The notes: a model not told the origin generated them from the sequence alone. DNA of 64,000 nucleotides from Oscillospiraceae bacterium (GCA_015063955.1 SVTD01000003.1:1-64000), one strand, 5' to 3'; shown: positions 1 through 9,585, numbered from the stretch's first letter. Made by a program: numbers and translations.

Positions 1-1509
1 ACCGTAGAGGAAAACGTCATTCTCTGAAAGAATGCCCTCATAGCCGTCAGTTATATCCTCCCATACGATACCTGTTGTTACGTCACCGTATTCGCCCTGC
101 CAGTATACGGGGTCAAGTATTTCAGCTGAATAGTCGGGATATGCTCCACCTACGGGCGGGCTTATCCATAAATCTACAGTATCGATAACATATTCGGGAA
201 CATAGAATTCCATATATACACATACGTACTGAGGATTATCACCGTAAAAGTAAACGCTGCCCTCGTAATTATCAAAGTTACAGGTGAGATTTTCAGTATC
301 AAAGGTATATCCGTCATCAGCTTTAAGGAATACAACCGCGGTATACGAATTTTCGGGAACCACACGGCTCGTTTCGGGGTTAAAGATAACGCCGTTTGTG
401 CTGTCATACCAGAGAACACCGTTATATGTATGAGAATATACGGGATCATTCGTATTCACGCTGTAATTTACAAAATCGTAAACGCTTGCTAAGTATTCGG
501 GAACACCGAATGCCTGCGGCTCAAAAACATCGCCGATGCTTACGTGATGGATAACAGTATCATCAGGCTCCTCAGGAGCCGCAACCGTCTCGGGAAGAGT
601 ATAGTATACGTATACCAGGCTCGATGAAGAACGGTATACCTCGTCCCATCCGCCGTCACTGACCACGTACTCGCCGTCCAACATTGCCTCAACGCCTGAA
701 ATGAAGTTAGAAACGTCCTTGCCGTTTTTCTTAGCCGACTCTATTGCTATCTGTATCTGATAGGTTTCACCCTCTACAAACTTTGAATTTTCGGAAAGCT
801 GTGTTCCTGCTGAGTTTACCCATCTGATACCGTTAACGAAGCCTATAAGATCGTTATCGAGAACGTAATATTCGGGGTATGCGGGGGTAATAGAGTAATC
901 TGCGGGAGTCTCTCCTGCAACGGGAGCATCTACGTTATTCAGCATAATAAGCTCGATCGAGGTAGCATCGCAAAAGAAATCATAGGTGAGGCAGATCCTT
1001 TCTGTGGGGCGCTCCTCATCAGGGGTAACGGTAGCTTTTTCTCCCAAAAAAACGGCGTTCATATTCGCGGTATCAAACTTGCAACCCTCAGCGGCTACGA
1101 GATAAACGTATATCGTATAGGTATGGCCCGCTGAGAAGGTGCCGTTGTAATAATCAAACCATTCACAGCCTGTCTTATCATAAAAGCCTACACCGTTTTT
1201 AACGCAACACATGTCGTAAAGGGTATAATCGCCGATTGAAACAGTCTCGTAATAGGAATAGGACGTGTCAATGCTGTAGCCTATTCCGCTGGTGCTCAGA
1301 GTTCCGAGATCTGCCACATAATCTCCCACGGAGGGCTTTTGAAGGCCCTTTAGGCTAACGTAGGAGAGAATCAGCTCATAATCCTCCGCATAGGACTCCG
1401 GAAGATCCATAGGTTCAGCAGGCTGTACGTTCGCAGCCATAGAAGCCACAGGCAGACTGCCGACTATCAGCAAGAGGCTGATAACAATTGCGATAATTCT
1501 TTTTTTCAT
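1..1509 (-). CDS. Secreted/surface protein of unknown function, N-terminal signal peptide (MKKRIIAIVISLLLIVGSLPVASMAA...), C-terminus outside window
   Basis: Open reading frame on the minus strand from the ATG at 1509 running off the left edge without a stop; typical signal peptide; absent from the ORF track because it is truncated by the window. Confidence 0.75.
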   Translation of the reverse strand, partial: MKKRIIAIVISLLLIVGSLPVASMAANVQPAEPMDLPESYAEDYELILSYVSLKGLQKPSVGDYVADLGTLSTSGIGYSIDTSYSYYETVSIGDYTLYDMCCVKNGVGFYDKTGCEWFDYYNGTFSAGHTYTIYVYLVAAEGCKFDTANMNAVFLGEKATVTPDEERPTERICLTYDFFCDATSIELIMLNNVDAPVAGETPADYSITPAYPEYYVLDNDLIGFVNGIRWVNSAGTQLSENSKFVEGETYQIQIAIESAKKNGKDVSNFISGVEAMLDGEYVVSDGGWDEVYRSSSSLVYVYYTLPETVAAPEEPDDTVIHHVSIGDVFEPQAFGVPEYLASVYDFVNYSVNTNDPVYSHTYNGVLWYDSTNGVIFNPETSRVVPENSYTAVVFLKADDGYTFDTENLTCNFDNYEGSVYFYGDNPQYVCVYMEFYVPEYVIDTVDLWISPPVGGAYPDYSAEILDPVYWQGEYGDVTTGIVWEDITDGYEGILSENDVFLYG

Positions 1510-1569
1510 AGAAATCCGTTCTGCCGCCAAAGTGACGGCATAAATTTGCAAAATTATATTTACCAGAGC

Positions 1570-2007
1570 TCACTCAGGCTCTGAAATTTTAATACTTGAA
1601 ATAACAGCTTCCACGTCACAGTCACCGAGAGAGATCCGGCTGTCGCCGTTTTCCTCAAGGATCATTATCTGCAGAGCACAGCCTTTATCGCTCCATTCGA
1701 GCATTGTATAGGGATAACCGAGGCTTTTACACTTAAAGCCTGAAAAGACGCGCTCTCCCATCGTTACGGGATTTATGTCACACACATCGTCATAAAAGAA
1801 CTTTGGAGAAAAATATACTATATCCCTTCCAAAAAAGCTTACGGTAATTCCCGCTTTTGTGAAAATATCCGTTGCGATCTCAGCGCCCTTGTATATATGC
1901 AGCTTTCGGGGAGTTTCCTTTCCGTCCGAATCGATACCCGGAAAGCACCCCCATCCCTCGGGGACAAAAATGCGAATCACGCCGTTATCAAAAAAAGCAC
2001 CGTTCAT
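1570..2007 (-). CDS. Hypothetical protein
   Basis: 145-aa ORF in a same-strand gene run; no family recognised. Confidence 0.6.
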   Translation of the reverse strand: MNGAFFDNGVIRIFVPEGWGCFPGIDSDGKETPRKLHIYKGAEIATDIFTKAGITVSFFGRDIVYFSPKFFYDDVCDINPVTMGERVFSGFKCKSLGYPYTMLEWSDKGCALQIMILEENGDSRISLGDCDVEAVISSIKISEPE

Positions 2008-2011
2008 TCAC

Positions 2012-2623
2012 TTAAGCCCAAGGGTCCTCCGCAACGGGGATGCGAATATCGGAGAGGCATTGAATGTCATTCAGGAACCATTGACCCGTGGAGGGCTTTT
2101 TCCTGAGCTTGATCTGCCTCATATTGTCGGCACCGCTGCTTTTTACGTAAAGGGTCGCCCAGTTTTCCTCATCGAAGGAATAGGGCGTTTCGTATACCGT
2201 GATCTTATAGGGGCGGGAGGGCTCATATCCGTTCTCGGGAGCTGCTCCCTCAAAATAAGAAAATGGCTTATAGGTCTTTCCCTCAAGCCTCTCCCGGATG
2301 AACTGCTTCTCATAAGTGCTGAGATCTGCAGGACCCTTGAGAAAATCAAGCATTTCATATGCAGACTCAACGTTTTCTCTGTATCTGCACAGAACGAGGA
2401 CCGTCAGCGCCGTCGTTTTGAATGCAGAATCAAGGCTTATCTCGGGAAGTGCCTGAAGCTCTGCTACACTCGCGGGAATCTTTTCAAAGGTAAAGCTCTC
2501 CGAGCGGTTTGAGCCCTTACCCACAGCCTTAGTCGCATCGCTGACGGCACCCTGCACTATCTTGGAGGCCTCCTTTTTCGCGTAGGACTTAGCCATATTT
2601 TTTAAAGAATCAAAAATACCCAT
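2012..2623 (-). CDS. Hypothetical protein
   Basis: 203-aa ORF, RBS-like GGAGGAAA upstream; starts 4 nt before the next ORF. Confidence 0.65.
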   Translation of the reverse strand: MGIFDSLKNMAKSYAKKEASKIVQGAVSDATKAVGKGSNRSESFTFEKIPASVAELQALPEISLDSAFKTTALTVLVLCRYRENVESAYEMLDFLKGPADLSTYEKQFIRERLEGKTYKPFSYFEGAAPENGYEPSRPYKITVYETPYSFDEENWATLYVKSSGADNMRQIKLRKKPSTGQWFLNDIQCLSDIRIPVAEDPWA

Positions 2624-2633
2624 ATTTTCCTCC

Positions 2634-3068
2634 TTACCGTACCTTAACGTACCTTGTTGTCATAATCGAAACGAACTCGCCGTCGCTGATCTTCACAAAG
2701 CCGTCATCGCTCATTCCAAGCTCAGCAAAGATTTCTCCGTCGCGCTCCTCCCATGCTACGGGAGCCTGAGTCATCATTCCGCCTCTCAAGGCTATCTCTC
2801 CTGCCTTGACTGCCTCATCCACCTCCTCACGGGATACACCCTCGGGAAGAGGCATAAGCATATAAAAGCTTCCGTCCTCGCATATTTCAACGAAAGATCC
2901 CGCCATCTGCTTTCTTTCATTAAGCTCGCCAAGGACAGCCTCGGGGTCGTCCTCATCGATGTAAGGCATAGGAGAATTTATATACTCCTCTGCCGCAAGA
3001 TAGACCAGCTCGTCGCTGTCATCAACAGTTCCTATTGAATGAAATTTCCATAGTCCGATATAGTTCAT
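2634..3068 (-). CDS. Hypothetical protein (MNYIGLWKFHSIGTVDDSDELVYLAAEEYI...)
   Basis: ORF track start is 3230; the ATG at 3068 has a good RBS (GGAGGTAAAAC) and is preferred. Confidence 0.65.
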   Translation of the reverse strand: MNYIGLWKFHSIGTVDDSDELVYLAAEEYINSPMPYIDEDDPEAVLGELNERKQMAGSFVEICEDGSFYMLMPLPEGVSREEVDEAVKAGEIALRGGMMTQAPVAWEERDGEIFAELGMSDDGFVKISDGEFVSIMTTRYVKVR

Positions 3069-3122
3069 AGTTTTACCTCCGGAATTATAATAAATTTGTT
3101 CAAAAAAACAATGTTGCCACCC

Positions 3123-3151
3123 TTGAACGCATTGCAAAAGTGTGGTAGAAT
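3123..3151 (+). promoter_or_regulatory. Sigma-A-type promoter TTGAAC-N17-TAGAAT
   Basis: -35 at 3123-3128, -10 at 3146-3151, 17-bp spacer, directly upstream of a structured region. Confidence 0.5.
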
Positions 3152-3160
3152 AAAATATCA

Positions 3161-3229
3161 GGGGGTGACTCTGCGTCAGTTGGCGCTCTCGCAGAGCTTT
3201 GGTGTTTTTTCGCCAAACAGGGCACCCCA
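3161..3229 (+). ncRNA. Candidate structured RNA: three-way junction
   Basis: GGGGTG(3162-3167)/CACCCC(3223-3228), CTCTGCG(3169-3175)/CGCAGAG(3190-3196), TTTGGTG(3198-3204)/CGCCAAA(3211-3217); promoter immediately upstream; family not recognised. Confidence 0.4.
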
Positions 3230-3415
3230 AAACAATATATCAACGCAAGGATCTATACCTTCCTTCGATACCCTACAATTATATAATAAAGCATTATTAT
3301 ATAATTGTCCCCACCCTTTTTAAAAACAAAAGTGTGGGATGGCATATTTTTCTTTGAAAAAGTGTGGGAAAAAGTGTGGGGTCTCGTGTTTTTTATATAC
3401 GTGAAGGAGAACTCT

Positions 3416-4456
3416 ATGAATAAACATATCATTCTCTTGCTGACGGCTCTCACCCTGCCCTTTCTCGGCGGCTGCTCAAAGGTAGGAGACCGTTCCTCAA
3501 GCATTTCTGTAGTCTATCTCGTGGCGGCAATACTTTCGTTGCTTTTTCTTTTGTGCTGCATTTTTCTTTTCAAAAAAAAGGAGCCCTGGCTGCTCCTGCT
3601 CTTCTCTTCAGTTCTCGTTATCAATATAGGCTATTATGCTCTTTCCGTGTCTCAGACTCTCGAAGCCGCACTTTGGGCAAACCGCGTATCATATCTCGGC
3701 TCCACCGTTCTCCCGATATCGATGCTCATGATAATACTGAAGGTGGCAGGAATTAAAGCTCCCCGCTGGCTTCCCTACGTTCTTATGGGAATTGCCGCCT
3801 GTATATTTTTGGTTGCCGCAAGCCCGGGAATGCTTGACATTTACTATAAAGAGGTGTCCCTCGGAACGTACAACGGAGCAACCGTTCTTGAAAAGGTATA
3901 CGGGCCTCTTCATCCTCTGAACCTGTTCTATCTTCTCGGCTATACTGTAGTAACGGCGGTGATCGCCACAAATACTGCCGCAAAGCGTGAGCTGATATCC
4001 GGGATCAAGACCTTCGTTCTCGTGGCGTCTGTTTTCATAAATATCGGAGTATGGCTTCTTGAGCAGTTCGTTCGTATCGATTTCGAGCTTCTTTCTCTTT
4101 CATACATTATGAGCGAGCTGTTTCTTCTCTGTCTTTTCCTGATGATAAGAGATGGTGATGATCAGAACGTCGAGGAGCCCGTAACAGCAGAATACGAAAA
4201 ACAGGAGCAGATACCCACTCAAAAAGAGCGTGAAAACGAAACGTTCGTAACGTTCAAGGACGGTCTCTCAAAGCTTACTCCCACCGAAAAGGTGATATAT
4301 GGCTATTATCTTGAAAAAAAGACCACCAAGGAAATAATGGCGATCCTGAATATTACGGAAAACACCTTGAAATACCATAACAAAAATCTTTATTCAAAGC
4401 TCGGAGTATCCTCACGAAAGCGACTAATTGAGATCGCCGAAGAGCTTGATAAGTAA
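3416..4456 (+). CDS. Membrane protein with multiple TM helices and C-terminal LuxR-type HTH (TPTEKVIYGYYLEKKTTKEIMAILNITENTLKYHNKNLYSKLGVSSRKRL)
   Basis: LuxR/GerE HTH signature; start at ATG 3416 with RBS GAAGGAGA, N-terminus contains a lipobox-like LPFLGGC. Confidence 0.8.
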   Translation: MNKHIILLLTALTLPFLGGCSKVGDRSSSISVVYLVAAILSLLFLLCCIFLFKKKEPWLLLLFSSVLVINIGYYALSVSQTLEAALWANRVSYLGSTVLPISMLMIILKVAGIKAPRWLPYVLMGIAACIFLVAASPGMLDIYYKEVSLGTYNGATVLEKVYGPLHPLNLFYLLGYTVVTAVIATNTAAKRELISGIKTFVLVASVFINIGVWLLEQFVRIDFELLSLSYIMSELFLLCLFLMIRDGDDQNVEEPVTAEYEKQEQIPTQKERENETFVTFKDGLSKLTPTEKVIYGYYLEKKTTKEIMAILNITENTLKYHNKNLYSKLGVSSRKRLIEIAEELDK

Positions 4457-4465
4457 CCAAACCGG

Positions 4466-4499
4466 GGCTGTCGTTATCAAATAACGACAGCCTCTTTCT
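4466..4499 (+). terminator. Rho-independent terminator
   Basis: GGCTGTCGTTAT-caa-ATAACGACAGCC then CTCTTTCTT. Confidence 0.75.
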
Positions 4500-4561
4500 T
4501 ATGTATTGATATTATCAAAAAACAGTGGTATACTGTAAACAGTAAAAACTGAGGAGAAGCT

Positions 4562-6325
4562 ATGGGAATACTGACCTTTAACAACGGCAAATTTTATATG
4601 GATCAAAAGCCCTACACCGTAATGTCCGGTGCAATGCATTATTTCCGTATCCCCCGCGAATACTGGCGCGACAGACTTTTGAAGCTTCTGGAATGCGGAC
4701 TCAATACCGTAGAGACCTACACCCCCTGGAATCTTCACGAGCCGAGGGAGGGGGAGTTTGATTTCTCGGGCAATCTGGATATTGAAGCGTATATTGATAC
4801 GGCAGCATCTCTCGGGCTGAACGTTATCCTCCGTCCGGGGCCTTATATCTGTGCCGAATGGGATATGGGCGGTCTGCCCTCCTGGCTCCTTACCTACGAA
4901 AAAATGTCTTTGAGATGCAACGATCCCGCATTTCTGTCTAAGGTAGAGCGGTATTACAAAGAGCTTCTTCCCCGTATCCGCCCCCGTCTTTCCACCAACG
5001 GCGGAAACGTTTTTATGCTCCAGATAGAAAACGAATACGGCAGCTTCGGCGATGACAAGGAATACCTTCGCGCCGTTGCCGATATATACCGCAACGAAGG
5101 AATGGACTGCCTTCTCTTCACCTCGGACGGCCCCTGCCTTTCAATGCTTTCCGGCGGAAGCCTTGAGGGTTATCTGTGCACGAGCAACTTCGGCTCAAGA
5201 CCTTGGGAGAATTTTCAGGCTGTCAGCGCCTTTCGCCCCGGCGAGCCCTCCATGTGCTGTGAATACTGGTGCGGCTGGTTTGACCATTGGGGAGAGGAGC
5301 ACCACGTCCGTCCCCCCGAGGAGGTAAGAGACGATATCCTTGAATTTACAAAGCTTTGTGCATCCTTTAATATTTATATGTTCCACGGCGGCACCAACTT
5401 TGCATTCACAAACGGAGCTAACCACGATAAGGGCTATCAGCCCACGGTAACGAGCTACGATTACAACGCTCCTCTTTCCGAGGCGGGAGACAGAACGCCT
5501 CTTTACTATCAGATAAGAGAGATCATAAAAAAAAGCGGCGCTCCCGTGCCCGAAATGACGGCAAGAGACTCAAAAAAAGCGGCGTACGGCAAGGTGCGTC
5601 TTACAAGAAGGGCTTTGCTTTTTGACAACCTCGATAATCTTTCCAGACCTGTTTTCAGCCCCGAGCCCAAGGATATGGAGGAGCTTTTTCAGGACTTCGG
5701 ATATATCCTTTACAGAACGAAGATGGCTCATCCCTCCGACGGATGGGAGCTGCATTTCGACCGCGTCAGCGACAGGGCGCAGATATTCGTAAACGGAGAG
5801 CTTCGGGGAATTGCAGAAAGACAGCGCCCCGAAAGTCTTGAAAGCACTCATATAGGTATCCCTCTTTCAAAGGGCGAGTCTGCAAGGCTCGATATTCTTT
5901 GTGAGAATATGGGCAGAGTGAATTACGGGCCGAAGATCCGCGATCCCAAGGGCATCAAGGGCGTAAGATTCGGAAATCAGTACCATTTCGGATGGGAGAT
6001 GTATCCCCTTCCGATGAAGGATCTTTCCCGTCTTTGCTTTGAGGAAAGCGATGCCATACCCGATTCACCCGCGTTTTTCGAGGGAAATCTAAGGATAGAT
6101 GAAGAGCCCTGCGATACTTTCCTGCGGCTTGACGGCTTTACAAAGGGCTTCGTTACGGTAAACGGCACAAATATCGGAAGATATTTCAATCCTCCCGGAC
6201 CGCAGAAGACGCTTTACGTTCCCGCCCCCTTCCTCAGAAAGGGTGACAACAGAATAATAGTATTTGAATCCGATAAAACCGACCGTCTTGAAATTGAGTT
6301 CACAGACAGTCACGACCTTGGATAG
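4562..6325 (+). CDS. Beta-galactosidase, glycoside hydrolase family 35
   Basis: GH35 N-terminus (SGAMHYFRIPREYWRDRLLKLLECGLNTVETYTPWNLHEPREGEFDFSG), PYICAEWDMGGLPSWLL, LQIENEYGSF motifs. Confidence 0.93.
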   Translation: MGILTFNNGKFYMDQKPYTVMSGAMHYFRIPREYWRDRLLKLLECGLNTVETYTPWNLHEPREGEFDFSGNLDIEAYIDTAASLGLNVILRPGPYICAEWDMGGLPSWLLTYEKMSLRCNDPAFLSKVERYYKELLPRIRPRLSTNGGNVFMLQIENEYGSFGDDKEYLRAVADIYRNEGMDCLLFTSDGPCLSMLSGGSLEGYLCTSNFGSRPWENFQAVSAFRPGEPSMCCEYWCGWFDHWGEEHHVRPPEEVRDDILEFTKLCASFNIYMFHGGTNFAFTNGANHDKGYQPTVTSYDYNAPLSEAGDRTPLYYQIREIIKKSGAPVPEMTARDSKKAAYGKVRLTRRALLFDNLDNLSRPVFSPEPKDMEELFQDFGYILYRTKMAHPSDGWELHFDRVSDRAQIFVNGELRGIAERQRPESLESTHIGIPLSKGESARLDILCENMGRVNYGPKIRDPKGIKGVRFGNQYHFGWEMYPLPMKDLSRLCFEESDAIPDSPAFFEGNLRIDEEPCDTFLRLDGFTKGFVTVNGTNIGRYFNPPGPQKTLYVPAPFLRKGDNRIIVFESDKTDRLEIEFTDSHDLG

Positions 6326-6351
6326 AAGAAAAAAAGAATAGAGAATAAATA

Positions 6352-6380
6352 TTGACACGGGGAAGGACTTATGTTATAAT
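6352..6380 (+). promoter_or_regulatory. Promoter of the lysine operon, TTGACA-N17-TATAAT
   Basis: Consensus -35 (6352-6357) and -10 (6375-6380) with 17-bp spacer. Confidence 0.85.
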
Positions 6381-6387
6381 TTGCTAT

Positions 6388-6563
6388 CGGTAGAGGTGCA
6401 TTATGCCAAAAGTATTGCAGATGTAAGGGGTGACCGCCCGTTGTCTGTAAAAAAGGGGCAGGTGCCGAGGGCAGGCGGCGGTCTCGTCTGTGCCGGTTTG
6501 AGCGAATAAGATCGCTCCGACTGTCGCTTTTTTTGCGGAGAGCTATCTGACTATTCCCACACG
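6388..6563 (+). promoter_or_regulatory. Lysine riboswitch (L-box)
   Basis: Conserved GGTAGAGGTGCA...AAAAGTATTGCAG and ...GACTGTCGC-TTTTTTTGCGGAGAGCTATC segments; located upstream of dapA-dapB-lysA. Confidence 0.9.
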
Positions 6564-6576
6564 GGGATTTTCGTTT

Positions 6577-6598
6577 GCCGACCGCTGTCGGCTTTTTT
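6577..6598 (+). terminator. Riboswitch expression-platform terminator
   Basis: GCCGAC-cgct-GTCGGC followed by TTTTTT, between L-box and dapA. Confidence 0.75.
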
Positions 6599-6649
6599 AA
6601 TTGCTTTTTGTTAATTTTGCATCGCCCTTCGGCGGAAAGGATATATATT

Positions 6650-7537
6650 ATGAAAAAGACTATTTTTAAGGGTATTGCAACTGCTCTTATCACCCCCTTC
6701 AACGAGGACGGTATCAACTACGATCAGTTCGGAAAGCTTATCGACTGGCAGATAGATTCCGGTATCAACGCTCTTGTTATTGCAGGAACCACAGGTGAGG
6801 CCTCCACCCTTACCGACGATGAGCACCGCGATGCCATCGCATATGCGGTTAAGCGCGCAGGCGGACGCGTTCCGATCATTGCGGGAACCGGCTCAAACGA
6901 CACAGGCTACGCTCTTGACCTTACAAGATGCGCGTGCGAGGCAGGTGCTGACGCAGTTCTCGTAGTAACCCCCTACTACAACAAGGCAACTCAGAAGGGT
7001 CTCGTTAAGATGTTCACAGAGATCGCGGACAAGTCAACCGCTCCCGTTATCCTTTACAACGTTCCCTCCCGCACAGGCGTAAACATCGAGCCCGATACTT
7101 ACCGTATTCTTGCAGATCACGAGAACATCGTCGGCATCAAGGAGGCAAACGGCAACCTTTCCAAGATCGTTGAGACAATGCACTACGTTCACGAGAAGCT
7201 TGACCTTTACTCCGGCAACGACGACCAGATCGTTCCCCTTATGTCTCTCGGCGGCGTTGGCGCCATCTCCGTTCTTTCCAACATCATGCCCCGCGAAACG
7301 GTTGAGATCTGCGACAAGTTCTTCGCAGGTGATATTGCAGGCGCTGCAAAGCTGCAGTACAAGTACCACTCCATTATCGACGCCCTCTTCTCCGAGGTCA
7401 ACCCCATTCCCGTTAAGGCTGCTATGGCTAAGATGGGCTTTTGCGAAAATTCTCTCCGCCTTCCCCTTACCGAAATGGACGAGGCTAAGGCTGAGAAGAT
7501 GTACGCAATCATGAGAGGTCACGGCCTTATCAAGTAA
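6650..7537 (+). CDS. dapA: 4-hydroxy-tetrahydrodipicolinate synthase
   Basis: GTTGEASTL, YYNKATQKGL, YNVPSRTGVNI, GIKEANGN motifs; ATG 6650 with GGCGGAAAGG RBS (ORF track extends upstream). Confidence 0.97.
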   Translation: MKKTIFKGIATALITPFNEDGINYDQFGKLIDWQIDSGINALVIAGTTGEASTLTDDEHRDAIAYAVKRAGGRVPIIAGTGSNDTGYALDLTRCACEAGADAVLVVTPYYNKATQKGLVKMFTEIADKSTAPVILYNVPSRTGVNIEPDTYRILADHENIVGIKEANGNLSKIVETMHYVHEKLDLYSGNDDQIVPLMSLGGVGAISVLSNIMPRETVEICDKFFAGDIAGAAKLQYKYHSIIDALFSEVNPIPVKAAMAKMGFCENSLRLPLTEMDEAKAEKMYAIMRGHGLIK

Positions 7538-7547
7538 GAGGTGAAAT

Positions 7548-8279
7548 ATGAACGTAATTCTTTACGGTGCAGGCGGTAGAATGGGCAAGGAGGTCAACGC
7601 TCTCATCGAGGCGAGCGATAACTGTACTCTCTGTGCCGCTGTTGACAAGATAAGCGAGGATGTTGCTCTTCACGACCTTGCAGACTATCAGGGCGATGCC
7701 GACGTAATCATCGACTTTTCCCACCACTCCCTGACAAAGGAAGTTATTGCATACGCTATAAGCCGTTCTCTTCCCCTCGTTATGTGCACAACAGGTCACA
7801 CCGAGGAGGAAAAGGCGCTGATATTTGAGGCGGCAAAGTCTATTCCCGTATTCTACTCCGCCAATATGTCTCTCGGCATTGCAACGCTCTGCGATTTTGC
7901 CCGCCGTGCCGCAGCTCTTTTCCCCGATGCGGACATTGAGATCGTAGAGGCTCATCACAACCGCAAGCTGGATGCCCCCAGCGGCACCGCTCTTATGATC
8001 GCCGATACAATTAAAGAGGTGCGCCCCGAGGCTCAGTACGTTTTCGGCCGCCACGGTATGGCAAAGCGTGCCCCCGAGGAGATCGGCATCCACTCTCTCA
8101 GATGCGGAAACGAGCCCGGTATGCACGAGGTCATCATCTCCACAGACTATCAGTGCCTCTCCCTCAAGCATAACGCAGAGTCAAGAGCCGTGTTTGCAGA
8201 GGGCGCACTTTCTGCGGCTAAGTTCATAAACCGCCGCATTGCAGGACTTTACAATATGTACAGCCTTATCGATGGCTGA
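7548..8279 (+). CDS. dapB: 4-hydroxy-tetrahydrodipicolinate reductase
   Basis: GAGGRMGKEV Rossmann start, EAHHNRKLDAPSGTAL motif. Confidence 0.96.
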   Translation: MNVILYGAGGRMGKEVNALIEASDNCTLCAAVDKISEDVALHDLADYQGDADVIIDFSHHSLTKEVIAYAISRSLPLVMCTTGHTEEEKALIFEAAKSIPVFYSANMSLGIATLCDFARRAAALFPDADIEIVEAHHNRKLDAPSGTALMIADTIKEVRPEAQYVFGRHGMAKRAPEEIGIHSLRCGNEPGMHEVIISTDYQCLSLKHNAESRAVFAEGALSAAKFINRRIAGLYNMYSLIDG

Positions 8280-8289
8280 CGAGGAAATT

Positions 8290-9585
8290 ATGCTACACAC
8301 TAATCTTTCAATAAACGAAAAAGGTCACCTTTGCCTTGCAGGGCAGGACGTTTGCGACCTTGCAGAAAAGCACGGCACTCCCCTTTTCCTTATGGATGAG
8401 GAGCGTATCCGCTCCAATGCGAGGACCTATATCGACGCTATGGCGGAGTTTATGCCCGAGGGCAGCCGCCCCCTTCTTGCAAGCAAGTCCTGCTGCTTCA
8501 AAAAGCTTTACTCCATCGTTGCAGAGGAGGGTATGGGAACAGACCTTGTTTCCCCCGGCGAGCTTTACACGGCGGCGGCGGCAGGGTTCCCCCTGGAAAA
8601 CGCCTTTTTCCACGGAAACAATAAGACGGACGCCGATATTGCTTACGCTATCGACTCCGGCGTCGGCTACTTCGTGGTGGACAACCGCGAGGAGCTTGAT
8701 TCCGTAAACGAAACGGCAGGAAAAAAGGGTATCACACAAAATATCCTCCTCCGTCTCTCCCCCGGAATCGACCCTCATACCCAGAAAAAGATCTCCACGG
8801 GCAAGGTAGACTCAAAGTTCGGTACTGCTATAGAGACGGGACAGGCGCTTGAGATGTGCCGCTACGCACTCACCCTTAAAAACGTTTCCCTCAAGGGCTT
8901 CCACTGCCATATCGGCTCTCAGATATTCGAGTACGAGTCCTTTGCCGATGCGGCAGAGATCATGCTCCGCTTTATCCGCACACTTTTCGACGACTGCGGC
9001 TTCACCACCGAAATGCTCAACCTCGGCGGCGGCTTCGGCGTGCGCTACGTTGAGTCTGACCCCATTATCGACTACCGCGAAAATATCAAGGGTCTTGCAG
9101 GCGAGATCAAGAGAATTTGCCGTGAGCTTTCAATAAAGGAGCCCGCAATTCTTATGGAGCCCGGACGAAGCATCGTTGCTGATTCCGGTCTGACAGTCTA
9201 TTCCGTAGGAAGCGTCAAGACCATAACGGGCTACAAGAGCTACGTATCCGTTGACGGCGGTATGCCCGACAACCCCCGCTACGCTCTTTACGAGTCCGAT
9301 TACACCTGCCTTATCGCAAACAAGGCAGACCGCGAGCCTGATTTCTCGGCAACCGTTGCGGGACGCTGCTGCGAAAGCGGCGACCTTATTCAGGAGGACG
9401 TGATGCTTACACGTCCCGAGCGCGGCGATTATCTTGCAGTCCTCGTAACAGGCGCATATAATTTCTCCATGGCCTCAAACTATAACCGCATCCCCCGTCC
9501 TCCCGTGGTCATGCTTCGGGACGGCGAGAGCTACGTTGCGGTAAAGCGCGAGACCTATGAGGATCTTTTAAGAAACGATATGTAA
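8290..9585 (+). CDS. lysA: Diaminopimelate decarboxylase
   Basis: PLP-dependent fold III decarboxylase; HCHIGSQI, LNLGGGFGVRY, EPGRSIVADSG, CCESGD motifs; operon context. Confidence 0.96.
   Translation: MLHTNLSINEKGHLCLAGQDVCDLAEKHGTPLFLMDEERIRSNARTYIDAMAEFMPEGSRPLLASKSCCFKKLYSIVAEEGMGTDLVSPGELYTAAAAGFPLENAFFHGNNKTDADIAYAIDSGVGYFVVDNREELDSVNETAGKKGITQNILLRLSPGIDPHTQKKISTGKVDSKFGTAIETGQALEMCRYALTLKNVSLKGFHCHIGSQIFEYESFADAAEIMLRFIRTLFDDCGFTTEMLNLGGGFGVRYVESDPIIDYRENIKGLAGEIKRICRELSIKEPAILMEPGRSIVADSGLTVYSVGSVKTITGYKSYVSVDGGMPDNPRYALYESDYTCLIANKADREPDFSATVAGRCCESGDLIQEDVMLTRPERGDYLAVLVTGAYNFSMASNYNRIPRPPVVMLRDGESYVAVKRETYEDLLRNDM

Noticed and set aside
174-449. 91-aa ORF at the left edge
   Set aside because: Out of frame inside the long secreted-protein ORF that runs off the window.
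40-1300. Possible repeat structure in the truncated secreted protein
   Set aside because: The repeated phrase-like segments (e.g. VLWYDSTNGV / VGFYDKTGCEW) are too diverged to call as repeats without alignment tools.
1859-2512. 217-aa plus-strand ORF
   Set aside because: Overlaps two coherent minus-strand genes; no RBS or recognisable domain.
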